The translations under genes were made by a program, and so were the position numbers. From positions 4,753,501-4,817,500 of the forward strand of contig WPIO01000019.1 of the NCBI GenBank assembly GCA_009760855.2: a DNA stretch of 64,000 nucleotides. Direction: 5' to 3'. The notes under the pieces were generated by a model, which had not been told where the DNA came from, made no database searches, and saw only the letters and a program-made list of their open reading frames with translations. Positions 1 through 11,232 of the stretch are shown here, one piece after another. The stretch is from Cristatella mucedo. Taxonomy: Eukaryota > Bryozoa > Phylactolaemata > Cristatellidae. Numbering within the stretch: position 1 is the stretch's first letter; the number at the start of each line of letters is the position of its first letter.

Positions 1-690
1 CGATCTTAATAGAAACCGCCTTCTCAAGGTTTAAAGTGCTGCATTTAAAAGCTTCTGCTCAATTAATCGATCCCTACCGGATACTTTCAGACCAACAACT
101 GAATTGCGGTTAAGTTAAATAGACGTGAAGACTCGAGTGGGGAGTTTTGTCAACAGCAGAAGTTTCTGTTACCGAACTGTGCAATCAAGGACCCAGTAGC
201 TAAGACTGCATTTGAATTTCCGTTATGCTAATTAGCTAGGCAATACTTGCTAATAGCAATAGCTTTAGCGATTGAACTTTTTTCAAGCATTCGGTCGTCT
301 ATAGGCGAAAAGGACAATGTTCATTTCTGGAATGCAAATTATCAGGGTCCTAGTTTTGTTCAGACAGTTCCTGTGATTTCCAGCTCCTTGCCCAATATTG
401 ATAGGATCCTGCTTTAGGAATGTCTTCTAGCATTACTCTGCAGATCAGACCGGATTTCTGGAAGGTTCAAGTAAGCCACCGATGCGGTCGCGTGTCAGCG
501 TGCAATAGCCATGCTTCACTCAGTCGCAAAAATCCTCGAAGCACGCCCCCCCTGCTGTGGCTATAAATCAGTTCGGGTAATAAGAGGATTTTCTATAATG
601 CAGTGAAAACTCGCGTTATGGATAGCATGTGAAAATATTTATTGAAAGCCCAAAAACAAGCTCAGATACTGTTGGCATGTACGCGGTTAG
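1..690. other. Left edge, nothing recognised
   Basis: No coding signature, tRNA-like sequence, known repeat tail or microsatellite was seen here. The missing 3' exons of the minus-strand MED30 gene should lie in this direction, but no stretch here or further right up to exon 2 reads like the conserved MED30 C-terminus on the minus strand. The most likely place for them is beyond the left edge. Confidence 0.5.
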
Positions 691-844
691 TGCTATTTCG
701 TAGCACCAGTTCTTCGTTACACCGATTCTGTGTGACCTCCCTCGTGTGGCCACATATAGAGGATACCAACTTCTGCATTCTCTTCTGCTGCAGCGAATTT
801 CAGAGTCTCGAGCTTTACTTAAAAGGTCGGCTAATGGTGTAGAC

Positions 845-1040
845 CGAATAACCGGCCTCAGGCGCGTCTGTCGATATCGCTCCATAATCATTCGACAGAT
901 TTCAAATCGGGCGACTGGCTGGGTCTCCGCATCACCACCAAACAAGGATTCATCAAAAAGTACTTCACTGGCCTGGCGGCATGCTGGCAGCCTCTATGCC
1001 TGGCCAGATAGGGGAGGTCGTACATAATCGTAGTGGGACG
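845..1040 (-). pseudogene. Decayed Tc1/mariner transposase fragment
   Basis: On the minus strand a reading frame gives ARPVKYFL, about twelve less conserved residues, then PSQSPDLKSVE, an in-frame TGA and LWSDIDRR. This matches the C-terminal block of Tc1-like DD34E transposases, where the pattern (W)P(A/S)(R/Q)SPDLxPIExLW carries the last catalytic acidic residue (the E before LW). The TGA stands where the family has Trp or another residue, and neighbouring frames are also broken, so this is a dead remnant. No terminal inverted repeats were found. The family call rests on this one motif block. Confidence 0.6.
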
Positions 1041-2490
1041 ACGTCGAACTAAAAGCATACGTAAATATTTTTGGGATGCCAATAAATATTTCCACATGCT
1101 GAGCATAACTTTAGCACGCATAGAATTGTGGAAAACCCTCATATTACTAAAGCGAATTTACAGACGCATCAGAGGCGCCGTACTGCGAATATTTTTTGCA
1201 CCTGATTGTGTATACCATGCTTGCTGCAGCTGGGTCTTTACTGTTTGCACTGCATTCAGAGATTGCACAATTCTCGCTCCCTCCATCTCCGCCTCCTCTT
1301 CCGCTTTCTCCTCCTCCCTCTTGAAAAAAGTACAATAGCAGTGAAATTTGGGGCGAGCAAAATGCGCAGGTTCTACTGGACACTGTTACAATGATGGTTA
1401 CGTAACGTCAGCAGCGAATGGCCTCCTCCAGATCACCATCTGAAGAAGGAAAGCTGCATTCACATAAAAATGGGCACTTCTAGGAAGAATTCAAGCATGC
1501 CACAACGGCTAAGCCGGTAACGAAAAGAAGCTTGAGTTTCGTGCTCTTAGACATGGCTGGAAAACATACAATTCCAATAAATATAGTTTATAATTGAAAT
1601 TATAAGGAGGAGTTCAATCAACACTTATAGTCGGCTCTTTTACACAAAACCATATACAAGTACTTTCAGTACGTGGCTTAGAAAAAGTTGCTTGCACAGG
1701 TCCTTATCTGAAGCATTAAAGAGCTCAAGTTTGCAAAATATCCTAGCACTAATCTGCATGCGACAGCAGATGTATTCACGCTATTTGGCAGCTAAGTGCA
1801 ACAAGTTCCTGAAAATAAGAGGTGATATTCAAATGAAACTTGGCATGTCTTTTATTTGCCGACGCTTCATTTCAAGATTGATAGTAGGCTAGTTGAAATC
1901 CTCCCGGATTTTGTTAATAAAAAATCTTAAATTTTTTTAAAGACTACGACCGAGTTGCTTAGCTAACGACGAAAAGGAATCAAAATATTCCTGCATCGCA
2001 CTTTACAAGCACTCGGGAGCTGGCTTTGGGTGTCGCTTAACAAAGCCCACCCACAAAGCATGAATCACTTACTGTCATCCAGCTTGAGGATTGCACATTG
2101 TTCCAAGTGTCACTGTCGACCACCATGCTACTTTTCTAGTTCACTAGTTACGGCGTACAATTGACATGACTGAATAAAGCTTTTCTCTCTGCTCTGCAGG
2201 CATTTCAAGTTCTGAGGCATTTCTTAACACACCTTATGAGGTAATGGTGGTAATAGCTCCGTGTCTGTCATATCGCCACGAAACCTGGTATTATGTACAC
2301 ATGACCTGGTGTCAAAGCTACATATATTGGTTGTGAATGCTGTCATGGTCATCAAGCGAACTTCTTTTCAGATTGTTTCCACCATTATCAAAATTTGATA
2401 TATTCTGCATAACCATGTATCAAGAATACCATCAAAATGAAATTACAAATCATACCCTAAGAATGTGAGGCACCAGACGACTTGCTGACG
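1041..2490. other. Unassigned intergenic DNA
   Basis: Short open frames occur by chance, but none has recognisable motifs. The only LINE-related sequence begins near the right end of the interval. Nothing else is supported. Confidence 0.4.
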
Positions 2491-2494
2491 ATGT

Positions 2495-2785
2495 ATGCAC
2501 CCAAAGCCTGGAACTCTCTCCCGACTTGCTTCAGAACATCCCCTGACTTGACCACATTTAAAAAGAACTTTAGTGGGTCCCTGTGATTCGTCCTTCATGT
2601 GCTTATGCATGCTGACCCTGTGCATGTCACCACTAACCATGTTATTCATGTTGTTTGCTTATCAGCCATAATATTACTCACTATCCAATTGCATTTCCCT
2701 TTGCAGTAAATGGGAGCACCTAGAAAGAGATTGAGTTCTCTGAGGGCGCTTTATCAAGTGCATTGTTATCATTATTATTATTTTC
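2495..2785 (+). mobile_element. L2-like LINE, 3' end only
   Basis: The copy starts in the last codons of the LINE ORF2, at a degenerate APKAWNSLPTC-type motif. It continues through the 3' UTR that recurs throughout the window and ends with the terminal stem-loop AGAGATTGAGTTCTCT, then GAGGGCGCTTTATCAAGTG and an imperfect ATT-rich tail. It is a severely 5'-truncated, non-coding copy. Confidence 0.8.
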
Positions 2786-3244
2786 AGTATTACATGAAAT
2801 TGCCTCGTTAGCTCACTTGAATTGATACAAACACCTTAACGTTCTTCACAGTAGCCTCTGTTGGCCAAACGCAGTATAGCCAGAATCATAGACGGCAAAC
2901 ACATTAGGTAGAAGATTGGTAATCTCGATTTACATTTGCCTTGAATGAAGTCGCACGAAATGTTTTGGCATTTGGGAGCATTGTTAAAAATACATGGGAG
3001 CCGATTTAACTCCAGTCTGTAAGAGAGGAGGATTTTCAGCGACTCTTAAGTTTGAAAACATACCAAGCAAGTCAAATGAATTGAGCCCGGGTTAAAGTTT
3101 CTAGAACACATGTTTAAAATGAAAACAGTGCTGCGAAATTCTGTACACCTAAATGCCAGTGTACAAGATACTCCTTAAGCCAGGTTATTACGACTACTCT
3201 GTTCACATGACAGCTGCCCTCCGGGTTTTAGTCAGGGCTATAGC
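2786..3244. other. Unassigned spacer
   Basis: AT-rich sequence between two retroelements. No coding or repeat signature was recognised. Confidence 0.4.
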
Positions 3245-3425
3245 AGCTAGAGCCGTAATGGCACACTAGGTAAGGCAGTTGCTTTCACGACCTCGGTCCC
3301 GAGGTCGTGGGTTCGATTCCTGTGGTGGGCGATCCTTTATTGCCACTGCAAGCGGTGGTGATAGCCGTAAAGGCTCTCCTGTCGCTATACAAAAAGAGGC
3401 TGTTTAAGCAGCTAGGATTTTTTTT
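3245..3425 (+). mobile_element. tRNA-derived SINE, family B
   Basis: The head contains a Pol III B-box-like GTGGGTTCGATTCC. The body reads GCAAGCGGTGGTGATAGCCG and the tail CTCTCCTGTCGCTATACAAA. The same body and tail recur at 14.4, 40.3, 59.2 and 63.9 kb. Just before the B box, 3286-3309 forms an 11-bp inverted repeat with a 2-nt spacer (CACGACCTCGG, TC, CCGAGGTCGTG). The tRNA origin is inferred from the box spacing; the parent tRNA is not identified. Confidence 0.7.
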
Positions 3426-3794
3426 TAGTTGCTGAGCAAGCAGGAAGCAAACACCTGTCTACAGAGTTTTCTTAGAAAATTTGTGTGCGATCAGCCAAAG
3501 AGCAAAATATGAATGCAAAATCCCCCTGGTTTAAATCCAAAAGGAGTCTATTTTCTGTAAGTGAAAATTGTGTGGTACTGCTGGTGCCGTCTGGCAATAC
3601 TTACCAGGCTTCTTAGAAACAGACAAGACGAGCCATCGGAAGATTACATTCAAATTTTATTAATTTTCATAGCCAGCATTGCATTAATCTCCCAAAGAAG
3701 ATTGCGAAGCTGATCGGTGATCTCTTTCACTTGAAGATTTCTTGCCTGCAACTGCTACAGTAAACAAGTTGTCGATTTGTCAGCTGCAAGGCAC

Positions 3795-3900
3795 AGGATG
3801 ATTATGCAACGCAATGCAATGTATATCCGTCTGAACTCCATAAAGCCACAAGGACTACACGGGTGTTACATAGGAGAGTTTTCTATAGAACACTTCGAGT
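3795..3900 (-). mobile_element. L2-like subfamily 2, 3' tail
   Basis: The reverse complement carries the tail motif of the second LINE subfamily: TAACACCCGTGTAGTCC, then GTGGCTTTATGGAGTT, then CAGACGGATATACATTGCAT. Copies of the same tail lie at 10.6, 15.4, 15.9 and 60.7 kb. Only about 100 bp is left and no coding part is present. Confidence 0.65.
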
Positions 3901-3917
3901 AATTAAGTAAGTAAGTA

Positions 3918-5205
3918 ATAGTAGTAATGAAACTATTAAATTTGTATAACATCATAAGAGAACCAAATCTCTTTCTAAGAATGTTCATAAGCTGGAAAGA
4001 AAACACGTCAGTTGGTTAGTGATAACAAGCACAGTGTCTGCATTCATAAGCAAGTAAATGACCAAATGGAGTGAGGAATAGACGGGTTTATAGCTTCTTT
4101 TTATATGCCAAGTCACGACATATCGTGACGTAATCCGGTAGAGAGTTCCAGGTTTTGGAAGCACAATAACTGAAGTAACGGTCTACACACGATTTGAGGT
4201 TGGTTAGTGGCACAGCTAAATGATTTAAATAGGGAGAGCTGGTGATAAAATCATTAGCCTGATAAGGAACTATTTCCTATAGGTAGGCCGGAACAAGAGA
4301 ATTAGGATATTTACAAGTGAGTGACTGAACGCTGACACCATTACGCTGCTTGACGGGCGGCAGTGCAGGTAGGTGAAAGGTGGAGCAATATGGTAGTTGC
4401 GACGTTCACGACAAACAAGCCTAGATACAGAGTTTTGCACCAACTGCAAGCTTCCTATTCCAAATGTATAAAAGTCAAGACGGGATGATACAAATAGATG
4501 ACCAAGCTTGTCCTTATCTAAGCATTCTACATTTTTGCAATGCTACGAAGTAGAAAGTATGCTGATGTGGTTTCCAGCTGACGTGGTCATTTAGTGAAAG
4601 GTCACTTTAGAACAGGACATCCAGATTCTGTGCAAAGGGTAAGAGGAGATATGCAGGCCAAGCTCATTTTGAGAGCTTTGGTTTCTAACGGTAGACTAAA
4701 ACTAGGTTTGCTCATAGCTACAAAGTTTGATCAATCTTTATTCAATTTAAGAGTGCTTGCTGCCGTCCAAGTGAAACTCACTAGCACATACGCTGCAAGG
4801 AAGTTGTTAGGGGTTGACGTCAGCCAGGAAGGATCAAAACAAGTAAAGCTGCACGTCATCTGCATACAAATGAAATGCTAGATTGTGAAAAGAAGAGGAA
4901 CTATAACAGATTGATCCCTAGGGTACCCTATACTTTGAAGGCTCGCCAAAAGACCGTTTGCTATCAACATATAAGCTTAAAATCTCTCAATGAGATAGGA
5001 CCTAAACAATTGCAGTATAGTGCCAGAGATGCTCACTCGAGACAATAACGACTCAAGAATGACTCGGTAATAAATAGCATCAAACGCTGCCAAAAGGTCA
5101 AGTAGAACTAAAACAGACTACCTAAGTCAGCATTCCTGAAAAGGCCGTTATACAATTGCAACAGGCTCCGAGGAGTTATAGGCTCTCAAATCTGACTACA
5201 CCTTG
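3918..5205 (-). pseudogene. L2-like LINE ORF2 remnant with 3' UTR
   Basis: Read on the minus strand this is a decayed copy running from the reverse transcriptase core to the 3' end, with the tail at the low-coordinate side (terminal box near 3955-3985). It aligns by eye with the better copies at 16.2-17.3 and 50.2-51.4 kb, including the conserved NSAARLVC-type segment near 4420-4450. Stops and frameshifts are frequent. The upstream part of the same copy continues at 5440-5640 beyond a GA microsatellite. Confidence 0.75.
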
Positions 5206-5296
5206 TTAGGGTTGATGTTCACTGCACAATTTTAGCAGTAACTACGCTTGCAACTACGCCTTTTAGCTTCTTCGGTACGAATTGCAAGAGAGATTA

Positions 5297-5310
5297 GAGA
5301 GAGAGAGAGA

Positions 5311-5400
<90 letters not shown>

Positions 5401-5413
5401 AAGACAGACAGAC
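5297..5413. repeat. (GA)n microsatellite with CAGA end
   Basis: Nearly pure GA dinucleotides from about 5297 to 5390, followed by a few CAGA units. It sits between two parts of one decayed LINE copy, so it grew within or beside that copy. The long reading frames across it on both strands (Arg-Glu or Leu-Ser repeats) are artefacts of the repeat. Confidence 0.95.
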
Positions 5414-5439
5414 TAGGCACAGTTGCTTGGTACCTTGGT

Positions 5440-5640
5440 CTAGTGTTGTTTTCTTAATGAGTGGCCAAACAACAGCATCTTTAAAGGATGCGAGGACAAG
5501 ACCTGAAGCTAAGGCCCTACTTTAGTAATGTGGGGCAGCAGCACATCTGAGCATCTCGTATGGGGTCTAGAAGGCTAGTAGCCTCCTTGGACAGTGAGAT
5601 GAACTTTTGGTCACTCTCGAATGCAAGGTTTATGTAGTAA
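5440..5640 (-). pseudogene. L2-like LINE, upstream RT fragment
   Basis: On the minus strand the sequence reads like the region N-terminal to the reverse transcriptase core of L2/CR1 elements (the segment around SLSxGxFPxxFKxAxVxPLLKK), with stops and shifts. It is colinear with the fragment at 3918-5205 and most likely belongs to the same insertion, now split by the GA microsatellite. Confidence 0.5.
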
Positions 5641-6464
5641 GGTTTAGGTTTATAGTAGGTTTATATTATCGAAGTGCAAAAGACCACAACCCAATGTCAG
5701 TGAGACCACACGGAAAGCAAAGGAAGCTTGCTTGATCCTCGGCCAGTACTCCACAAAATAATCGTGATACGATCAGCAGTTCACTTAGGTGCAGGTTCAC
5801 AGCTACATTCAGCAATCGTAAAGCAGCAAATGGACAACCCACTGCAGTTCATATCGCTGTCAGTGAAATGGAAAGTCGCTTATGCAGCTGCATACCTCTG
5901 TACACCATCTGCGCTCGGCAGCGACTAAAGGTAGAACGTCTGATCGCGACTCGACATTACCATCTCCAGTACTTTTACCAACAATAGGCACTAAATTCTA
6001 TAAAATGTAAGAAAAGATCATTTTTGCAAGATAAATATACACCATACATACACCGGTGCACATATTATGGGTGCATCCATAAAACATGCAAACGCCCATT
6101 AAGTACGGCAGCCAAAAGGCCTCAGAGAGCCAACATATAGACTTAACACTGGAATGAAAATCATGTATTTGTACGATGGCAGGTCTACCAGGTACAAGCA
6201 GGAACTTAGCATCGCAGCTAACGTATTACACATTATATGGCTACCTAAGCTACCATTAAGGCTGAGGGAGTTCGAGTATGCAAACAGAGAGGCAACGCGC
6301 TAGTTTACCTGGAAGCTCAAGGTACCCAGTGGTATGGACCCTCGAAGCAGCTCTGTGTGAGGATCAGCTTTCACCGATTTTGTAATGTAAATAGTTTAGC
6401 ATCTTCATCTTCAGAGAGGATAACAAAAAGTAACTGACATGAAAAGCTTCTTTCTGCCAAGGGC
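5641..6464. other. Unassigned spacer
   Basis: No recognisable gene or element. Part could be the endonuclease end of the neighbouring LINE copy, but no motif supports that. Confidence 0.35.
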
Positions 6465-7240
6465 ACAACTTACTAGTTATGGGCAAACCAAGTGTGATTC
6501 AGAAATTGGAAAACCTGATGCTCAAAATCAGCTCCATCAGCATATCTCCTGTTGAATCTGCATGTAATCTAGGTGTCCTGTTTCAAAGTGACCTTTCATT
6601 AGACGACCGTATCAGCTCCATAGTCAAATCTGCCTACTTTCAGCTATATAAAATTGCTCAAATCTGGGATTGATTAAACAGAGATACCACATCTAAATTG
6701 GTTCATGCATTTGTGACATCCTGTCTTGACTTCAGTAACTCACTGCTTGCAGGCCTTCCGGCCTGTGCAATCAGGCGCTTACAGCTGGTGCAAAACTCTG
6801 CAGCTAGGCTCATCTGCAGTAAGCGCTGCAATTGCCACATCATATCATTTCTCACCGACCTGCACTGGCTCCCAATCAAGCAGCACATCGACTTCAAGGT
6901 TCTGTCACTTACTTTTAGGTCCCTCCATTCCCCTGCTCCAGCCTACCTATCAGAACTACTCCCAGACCAGGCGAAGAATCGTACAAGCCGCTGTTCTGTC
7001 TCGAATCGTTTAGCCATACCTCGCATGAACCTCAAAAGCGTTGGAGACCACGCCTAGAGTTTCTATGCTCCCAAAGCTTGGAACTCACTACCAACGTACG
7101 TCAATACGTCCCTGCCATGACATTTAAAAAGAAGCTTAAAACGCACCTTTTTATTACAGCACTTGGTGGGTCTTTGCGATTTGTCCTTCGTGTGCATGTA
7201 CTTGCTTAGCTGCTTATGCTGCACATTACCGACCTTCTAA
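6465..7240 (+). pseudogene. L2-like LINE ORF2 C-terminus and 3' UTR
   Basis: The copy begins at MGKPSVIQKLE and passes through HAFVTS, NSAARLIC and the APAYLSELL segment, all typical of the region C-terminal to the RT in L2/CR1 ORF2. An in-frame stop follows QIWD, and a second stop lies after VGDHA near 7055, so the frame is broken. The 3' UTR continues to about 7240 but the terminal stem-loop is lacking. The 5' end is truncated. Confidence 0.8.
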
Positions 7241-7346
7241 AATGAACTGCGCAGACGAAGCCGAGAAGAACATTAGTTAATGCCATTCGTGGGTCAACCG
7301 AAGCCATATACACTATTAGCTTACTCGTGGCATCGATATAGAAATC

Positions 7347-7350
7347 GCAC

Positions 7351-7406
<56 letters not shown>
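7347..7406. repeat. (CA)n microsatellite
   Basis: About 30 CA units with one early G interruption, located just downstream of a truncated LINE copy. Confidence 0.95.
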
Positions 7407-7408
<2 letters not shown>

Positions 7409-7539
7409 ACATCTATTCACTAGCTACCCATCAAGCATCGAATTTCAAGATCCTCTCTCTGCCATACATGTCGCTTCTGTCGTTTGTACTTAGCCAGTTT
7501 GTATTTAGCCAACCTCCTGCGCTTCTCTTGTGTGTTCTC

Positions 7540-7680
7540 CTGCCACCCCGGCTTCCAGGCGTCCAGCAGTATCTTGAATTTTTTTTATGGTGGAGCCTTC
7601 ACTTCGTTTGCACGGAAAGTCTGGAACTTGGTTCTGGCTTCGGTCACTACCAGCAATAAATTTACATTATATAAGTCTTA
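7540..7680 (+). pseudogene. L2-like subfamily 3, ORF2 end
   Basis: One frame reads FFYGGAFTSFARKVWNLV, then LASVTTSNKFTLYKS. This is the end of L2/CR1 ORF2, where YGxRAFSxxAPKxWNSLP is conserved, but it differs from the main subfamily in this window. It is therefore a separate LINE lineage. A related fragment lies at 24178-24545. Confidence 0.5.
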
Positions 7681-7771
7681 GCTAATGATACGGCTGTTCA
7701 GGGCAGTTTTCCCTTTGCACCGGAAAACTTATGTCCTATTTTGTTTTTGTACGCTCTGTCTGCTTCCTTGT

Positions 7772-7920
7772 GCCGAGCTGGTTTGGTCCAGCGGTTAAGG
7801 TGCTTGCCCCCGACTAAGGTCTGGCTGAGGTCGTGGGCTCGAGTCCCGAGGCATATGTGAAGCGCCTGGATAGAGACTAAGTTCTCTTGGAGCGCTATAC
7901 AAATGAATTATATATTTATA
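7772..7920 (+). mobile_element. tRNA-derived SINE, family A
   Basis: The element starts GCCGAGCTGGTTTGGTCCAG, has an A-box-like GGTCCAGCGGTTAAGG and a B-box-like GTGGGCTCGAGTCCC, then TGTGAAGCGCCTGGATAGAGA. It ends in the stem-loop and CGCTATACAAATGAATTA shared with the L2-like LINE tail. This is the most complete copy of the family, which recurs at 11.1, 14.1, 24.1, 44.7, 51.4, 60.2 and 63.6-63.9 kb. Confidence 0.85.
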
Positions 7921-8077
7921 TATACATGATTCGTGCATGTTACTAGCCAAATGTCCAATGTACTGGTGGCGCTGAGCGTCTTCTTGAATGTTTTAGCATG
8001 CTGGCCTAAGCATGAGACTAATGTGCTTTTGCAGGCTCTTCTAAGCTTGATGGCAAGCACATCATTAATCCTTAGAA

Positions 8078-9545
8078 TAATAGTGATTCAATTGTATAGC
8101 CCCCTCAGAGAACTTATTCTCTTTCTATGCACTTTAGATATGCTGTACAGGAAGCATGTCATAATGGTTAGTGATACTATGCACAGCGCCAGTATGCACA
8201 AGCATACAAAGTAAAATTCACAAGGACCCAGAGAATGCTATGAGAAACAGGTGCATTTTTAGCTTCTGTCTAAATATCATAAAGATAGAGGATGTCGTGA
8301 CGTCAGTCGAGAGCATTCCAGGCTTTGAATGCATACCAACTAAAGGCACAGTCTCCATAGGATTTGAGGTTGGTTCAAGGCACAGCTAAACGACTCTAGT
8401 CAGAAGAGCAGGTGGTACGATGCTTAGTGGTTAGTGGAGAAATAGTTCTGATAGATAGGCTGGAGCCAGAGAATGAAGGAACCTAAAAGTGAGGGACAAA
8501 ACCTTAAAGTTGACAAGCTGTTTGATTGGGAACCAGTACAGCTCGGCAAGAAGTAATATAATTTGGTAACTGCCCGGCTCACGACAGACAAGCCTAGCTG
8601 CAGAGTTTTGCACCGATTTCAGGTGCCTTATTGCATAGGCTGGAAGACCCGCAAGCAGTGAATAACAGAAGTCGAGGCGGGATGCAACAAATGCATTGAC
8701 CAATTAGAATGCAGTATCCCTGTCTAGCAAGCCCGAATTTAAGCAATGTTATGTAGCTGAAAGTAGGCAAACTTGACTGCAGAGCTGATGTGGTCGTCTA
8801 GTCAAAGGTCATTTTGGACTAAGACACCCAGATTTCATCCAGACATAATATTAATAATACATTTGTTATAGCACCTTTAGAGAACCTAATCTCTTTTTAG
8901 GCACTTTACATTTGCTTCAAAGGAATGCCATAAGAATGCTGGCAGAGCCCATTTTGAGGGATAAGTTTCCAATTTATGAGTCACACTAGGTTTGCCCATA
9001 GCTAGTAAGTTAGTTTTACCATAGTTCAATTTGAAAAAACTTGATCCCATCCAAGTGCAAATGCCAGCAGCAATACATGCAGCAAGGGAGTTGAGAGAGC
9101 TTGACATGCTCGAAGGCTGGGAGGGATCAAAGCACACAAGTACAGCTGTCTGTCATCTCGAAGTGAAAGTCTAGATTGTGCTTGGCAATCAGATTGGGGA
9201 AAAGGGATGGAGCATAAACCGTGAAAAGAACCGGACCTAGCAAGGAGCCCTGGGATGCCCTGTACATTGGAGGCTCATCGAATGACTCAATGGCCGGCTG
9301 ACATCAATGCCCTGAAGTATCCCAATGGGATAATATGTAAACTAGTGCAGTGCAATGCCAGTGACGACAGGGTGAGATGAGAGACGCTCGAGAAGGAATC
9401 AACAGAATCAAACGCTACCGAGAGATCCAGCAAAACTAGCAGAGGGACTCTATCTAAGTCTAAATTCCTGAGAAAGTCGTTATACACCCTAAGCAGTGCT
9501 GACTCTGTGGATTGATTAGGTCTAAAAGCTGACAAACTTACTTGC
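8078..9545 (-). pseudogene. L2-like LINE, RT domain to 3' end
   Basis: On the minus strand the copy runs from the RT N-terminal part at 9287-9535 (AFRPNQSTESALLRVYNDF, then LLVLLDLSVAFDSVDS) through MGKPSVTHKLE near 8990 and NSAARLVC near 8590-8600 to the terminal box near 8095. LDLSxAFDxVD holds the first catalytic Asp of the polymerase. Several stops break the frame. A second, separate LINE tail is nested inside it at 8845-8935. Confidence 0.8.
8845..8935 (-). mobile_element. Nested L2-like 3' tail
   Basis: An ATT-type tail and a terminal box (TTTAGAGAACCTAATCTCTT on the plus strand) with some adjacent 3' UTR interrupt the coding part of the surrounding LINE copy of the same orientation. 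The host copy resumes at about 8938. A very short late insertion of the same family explains this best. Confidence 0.65.
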
Positions 9546-9880
9546 TAGATTTGAAGTGTCATGTTTGGCCGATAAGAGCACTACAAATCTAGTGAGAACT
9601 GTAAGAGCGCTCCGAGAACCGGCCGAAGCCAATACGACTGCTCTTGAGCAGCAGCAGTCGTACAGCATTGGGCGCCAAGGTGATCGGCCTCTGGCTGCAA
9701 TGCAATGCCTGTCATGAGTGGCAAAAGAGGAAAAACTACACCAACTGACTTAGGGAGAGAATACGGCGGTGAAAGTCGAGGGACAATACAGGCAGCCAAG
9801 CTGTAATGCGATGGCCTGCCCCCTATTTGCAATATGATTAGTAAACCGAAATGGACGGCTTCAAGGTTCAGCACACGTAC
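9546..9880. other. MED30 intron 2, start
   Basis: Sequence between the LINE copy and MED30 exon 2. The exon 2 frame stays open into it for about 100 codons, but the strong donor at 9880 and the loss of family similarity mark it as intron. Confidence 0.5.
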
Positions 9881-10009
9881 CTCGGCCGCTTCGACGTCCA
9901 AGCCGTCCGTGGTCTCCATAACTTTCACATACACCCCTCGAAGCTGCTTGAAGTACACCTGCACCGCCTTCTTGGTCTCCTCTAACTTGGCCTTTCGCTC
10001 GTTATAATT
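9881..10009 (-). CDS. MED30: Mediator subunit 30, exon 2
   Basis: This exon supplies 43 codons of MED30, a metazoan subunit of the Mediator complex, which links transcription factors to RNA polymerase II in the nucleus. It reads NYNERKAKLEETKK, then VYFKQLRGVYVKV and the acidic ETTDGLDVEAAE. This corresponds to the central helix of the family (YQDRLxKL, then LFRKLRLVYDKC, then a short acidic segment in human MED30). The start follows CAG at 10010-10012. That is the only nearby acceptor that joins exon 1 in phase 0 without meeting a stop. The end is GAG followed by the donor GTACGT. The remaining C-terminal exons, which should end in a QLRxxIWxINxML motif, were not found in the window. Confidence 0.82.
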
Positions 10010-10574
10010 CTGACTGCTTACGGTCACAGCGTTCGGCAGCTACAGAGCGACGTATCGAGGATGCTGGAGGGGCAGCGAGCTACACAGTCGCAGCGAGCAG
10101 TGCAGCCGCTGACAACGGACACATGATGAGCAAGTCGCAGCGCCACTGTCAATTTCTATGGAACGAAAGTGCTTCAGGAAGAGTGCACACGAACGAATAC
10201 GTGTCATTAAAGAAGAACATTATATGAACAACAGTGAGTGCGTTCAAAATTTCACGCTATCACCGTACAATGCGGGTTCACAAGCTGTTGTCCTGTCGTG
10301 GGTAAAAAAAACTGGAAAATGAGCTTGTATGGCAACATCGAATTCACCGGGGATGCGTAAGCAAGTGCTTAAGCACATGCTTAAAAAAAAGCGTCCGTCA
10401 AACGTTAACGATTAGTAGCGAAATTCCGGGTAAAACAGCCTGCTCATGGTGACAGAAGAATGATGTTGCATGCTAATACGCAACGGGACTTCCTGGTTGC
10501 TAAAAAATGACTCGTTTTTTCTTCAAAATGCACATGCCAATAGGCCTGAATGTACTTACACACACATCTGTGAC

Positions 10575-10965
10575 AGGAATGTCGGCAAACAATGTAATGC
10601 ATCTCCGTCTGTAACTCCACAAAACCGTCAAGACTAAGTGGGTGTTACACTGGAGAGTTCTCTATGGTGCACTCAAAGCATAAAAGGCTTTTGGTATGCA
10701 TGTGGTACCCAACGTACCCCATCTCATGCAATAAAATGATAAAGTAAGAAGCATAGCTGAGTCAGGAGGGCAGTTGAGGTAGAGAGTAGTACGGAAGTAG
10801 CAACTCAGGCCTACTGGAGAGGAAGTGCCATAGTCGGCAGCAGGAGAGTAGTTGTCGTTGCATAAGAAACAAGCACATACAATTACACAAAACAAAAGAG
10901 CAAAGCAAAGTTGGGTACCAAACACCTGATGATCTATACCGACTTTACTTAACAACTGCTTTGGC
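10575..10965 (-). mobile_element. L2-like subfamily 2, 3' UTR
   Basis: The reverse complement aligns with 15700-15995 over most of its length (TGCAACGACAACTACTCTCC near the start, GAGATGGGGTACGTTGGGTA, then the tail TAACACCCACTTAGTC and GGAGTTACAGACGGAGATGC). A third copy lies at 60690-60965. It lies in MED30 intron 1 and is non-coding. Confidence 0.7.
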
Positions 10966-11084
10966 CACGTTCTTCGTCTGCCCAGCTGTAAAACAAGATC
11001 CTAAAGAGCACATGCAAGGTAGAAAGTAGAAAAATGGCAGCATCTCAAACCTAATCTGCAGAATAAGCCCGAAGAGGCACGGGT

Positions 11085-11232
11085 CTGGTTAGGCCCAGTG
11101 GCTAAGGTGCTTGTCCCGACCAAGGTCAAGGCGAATGTATACGATGAACAATGTCTTGGGCTCAAGCACCGTGATATATATGAAGCACTTGAATAGAGAT
11201 TAAGTTCTCTCAGTTCTATACAAATGAATTAT
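11085..11232 (+). mobile_element. tRNA-derived SINE, family A
   Basis: The copy has a degraded head (TCTGGTTAGGCCCAGTGGCT), an inserted or duplicated piece around 11124-11150, and a recognisable tail (TGAAGCACTTGAATAGAGATTAAGTTCTCT, given here as the boxes TGAAGCACTTGAATAGAGA and TTAAGTTCTCT) ending CTATACAAATGAATTA. It sits in MED30 intron 1. Confidence 0.75.
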
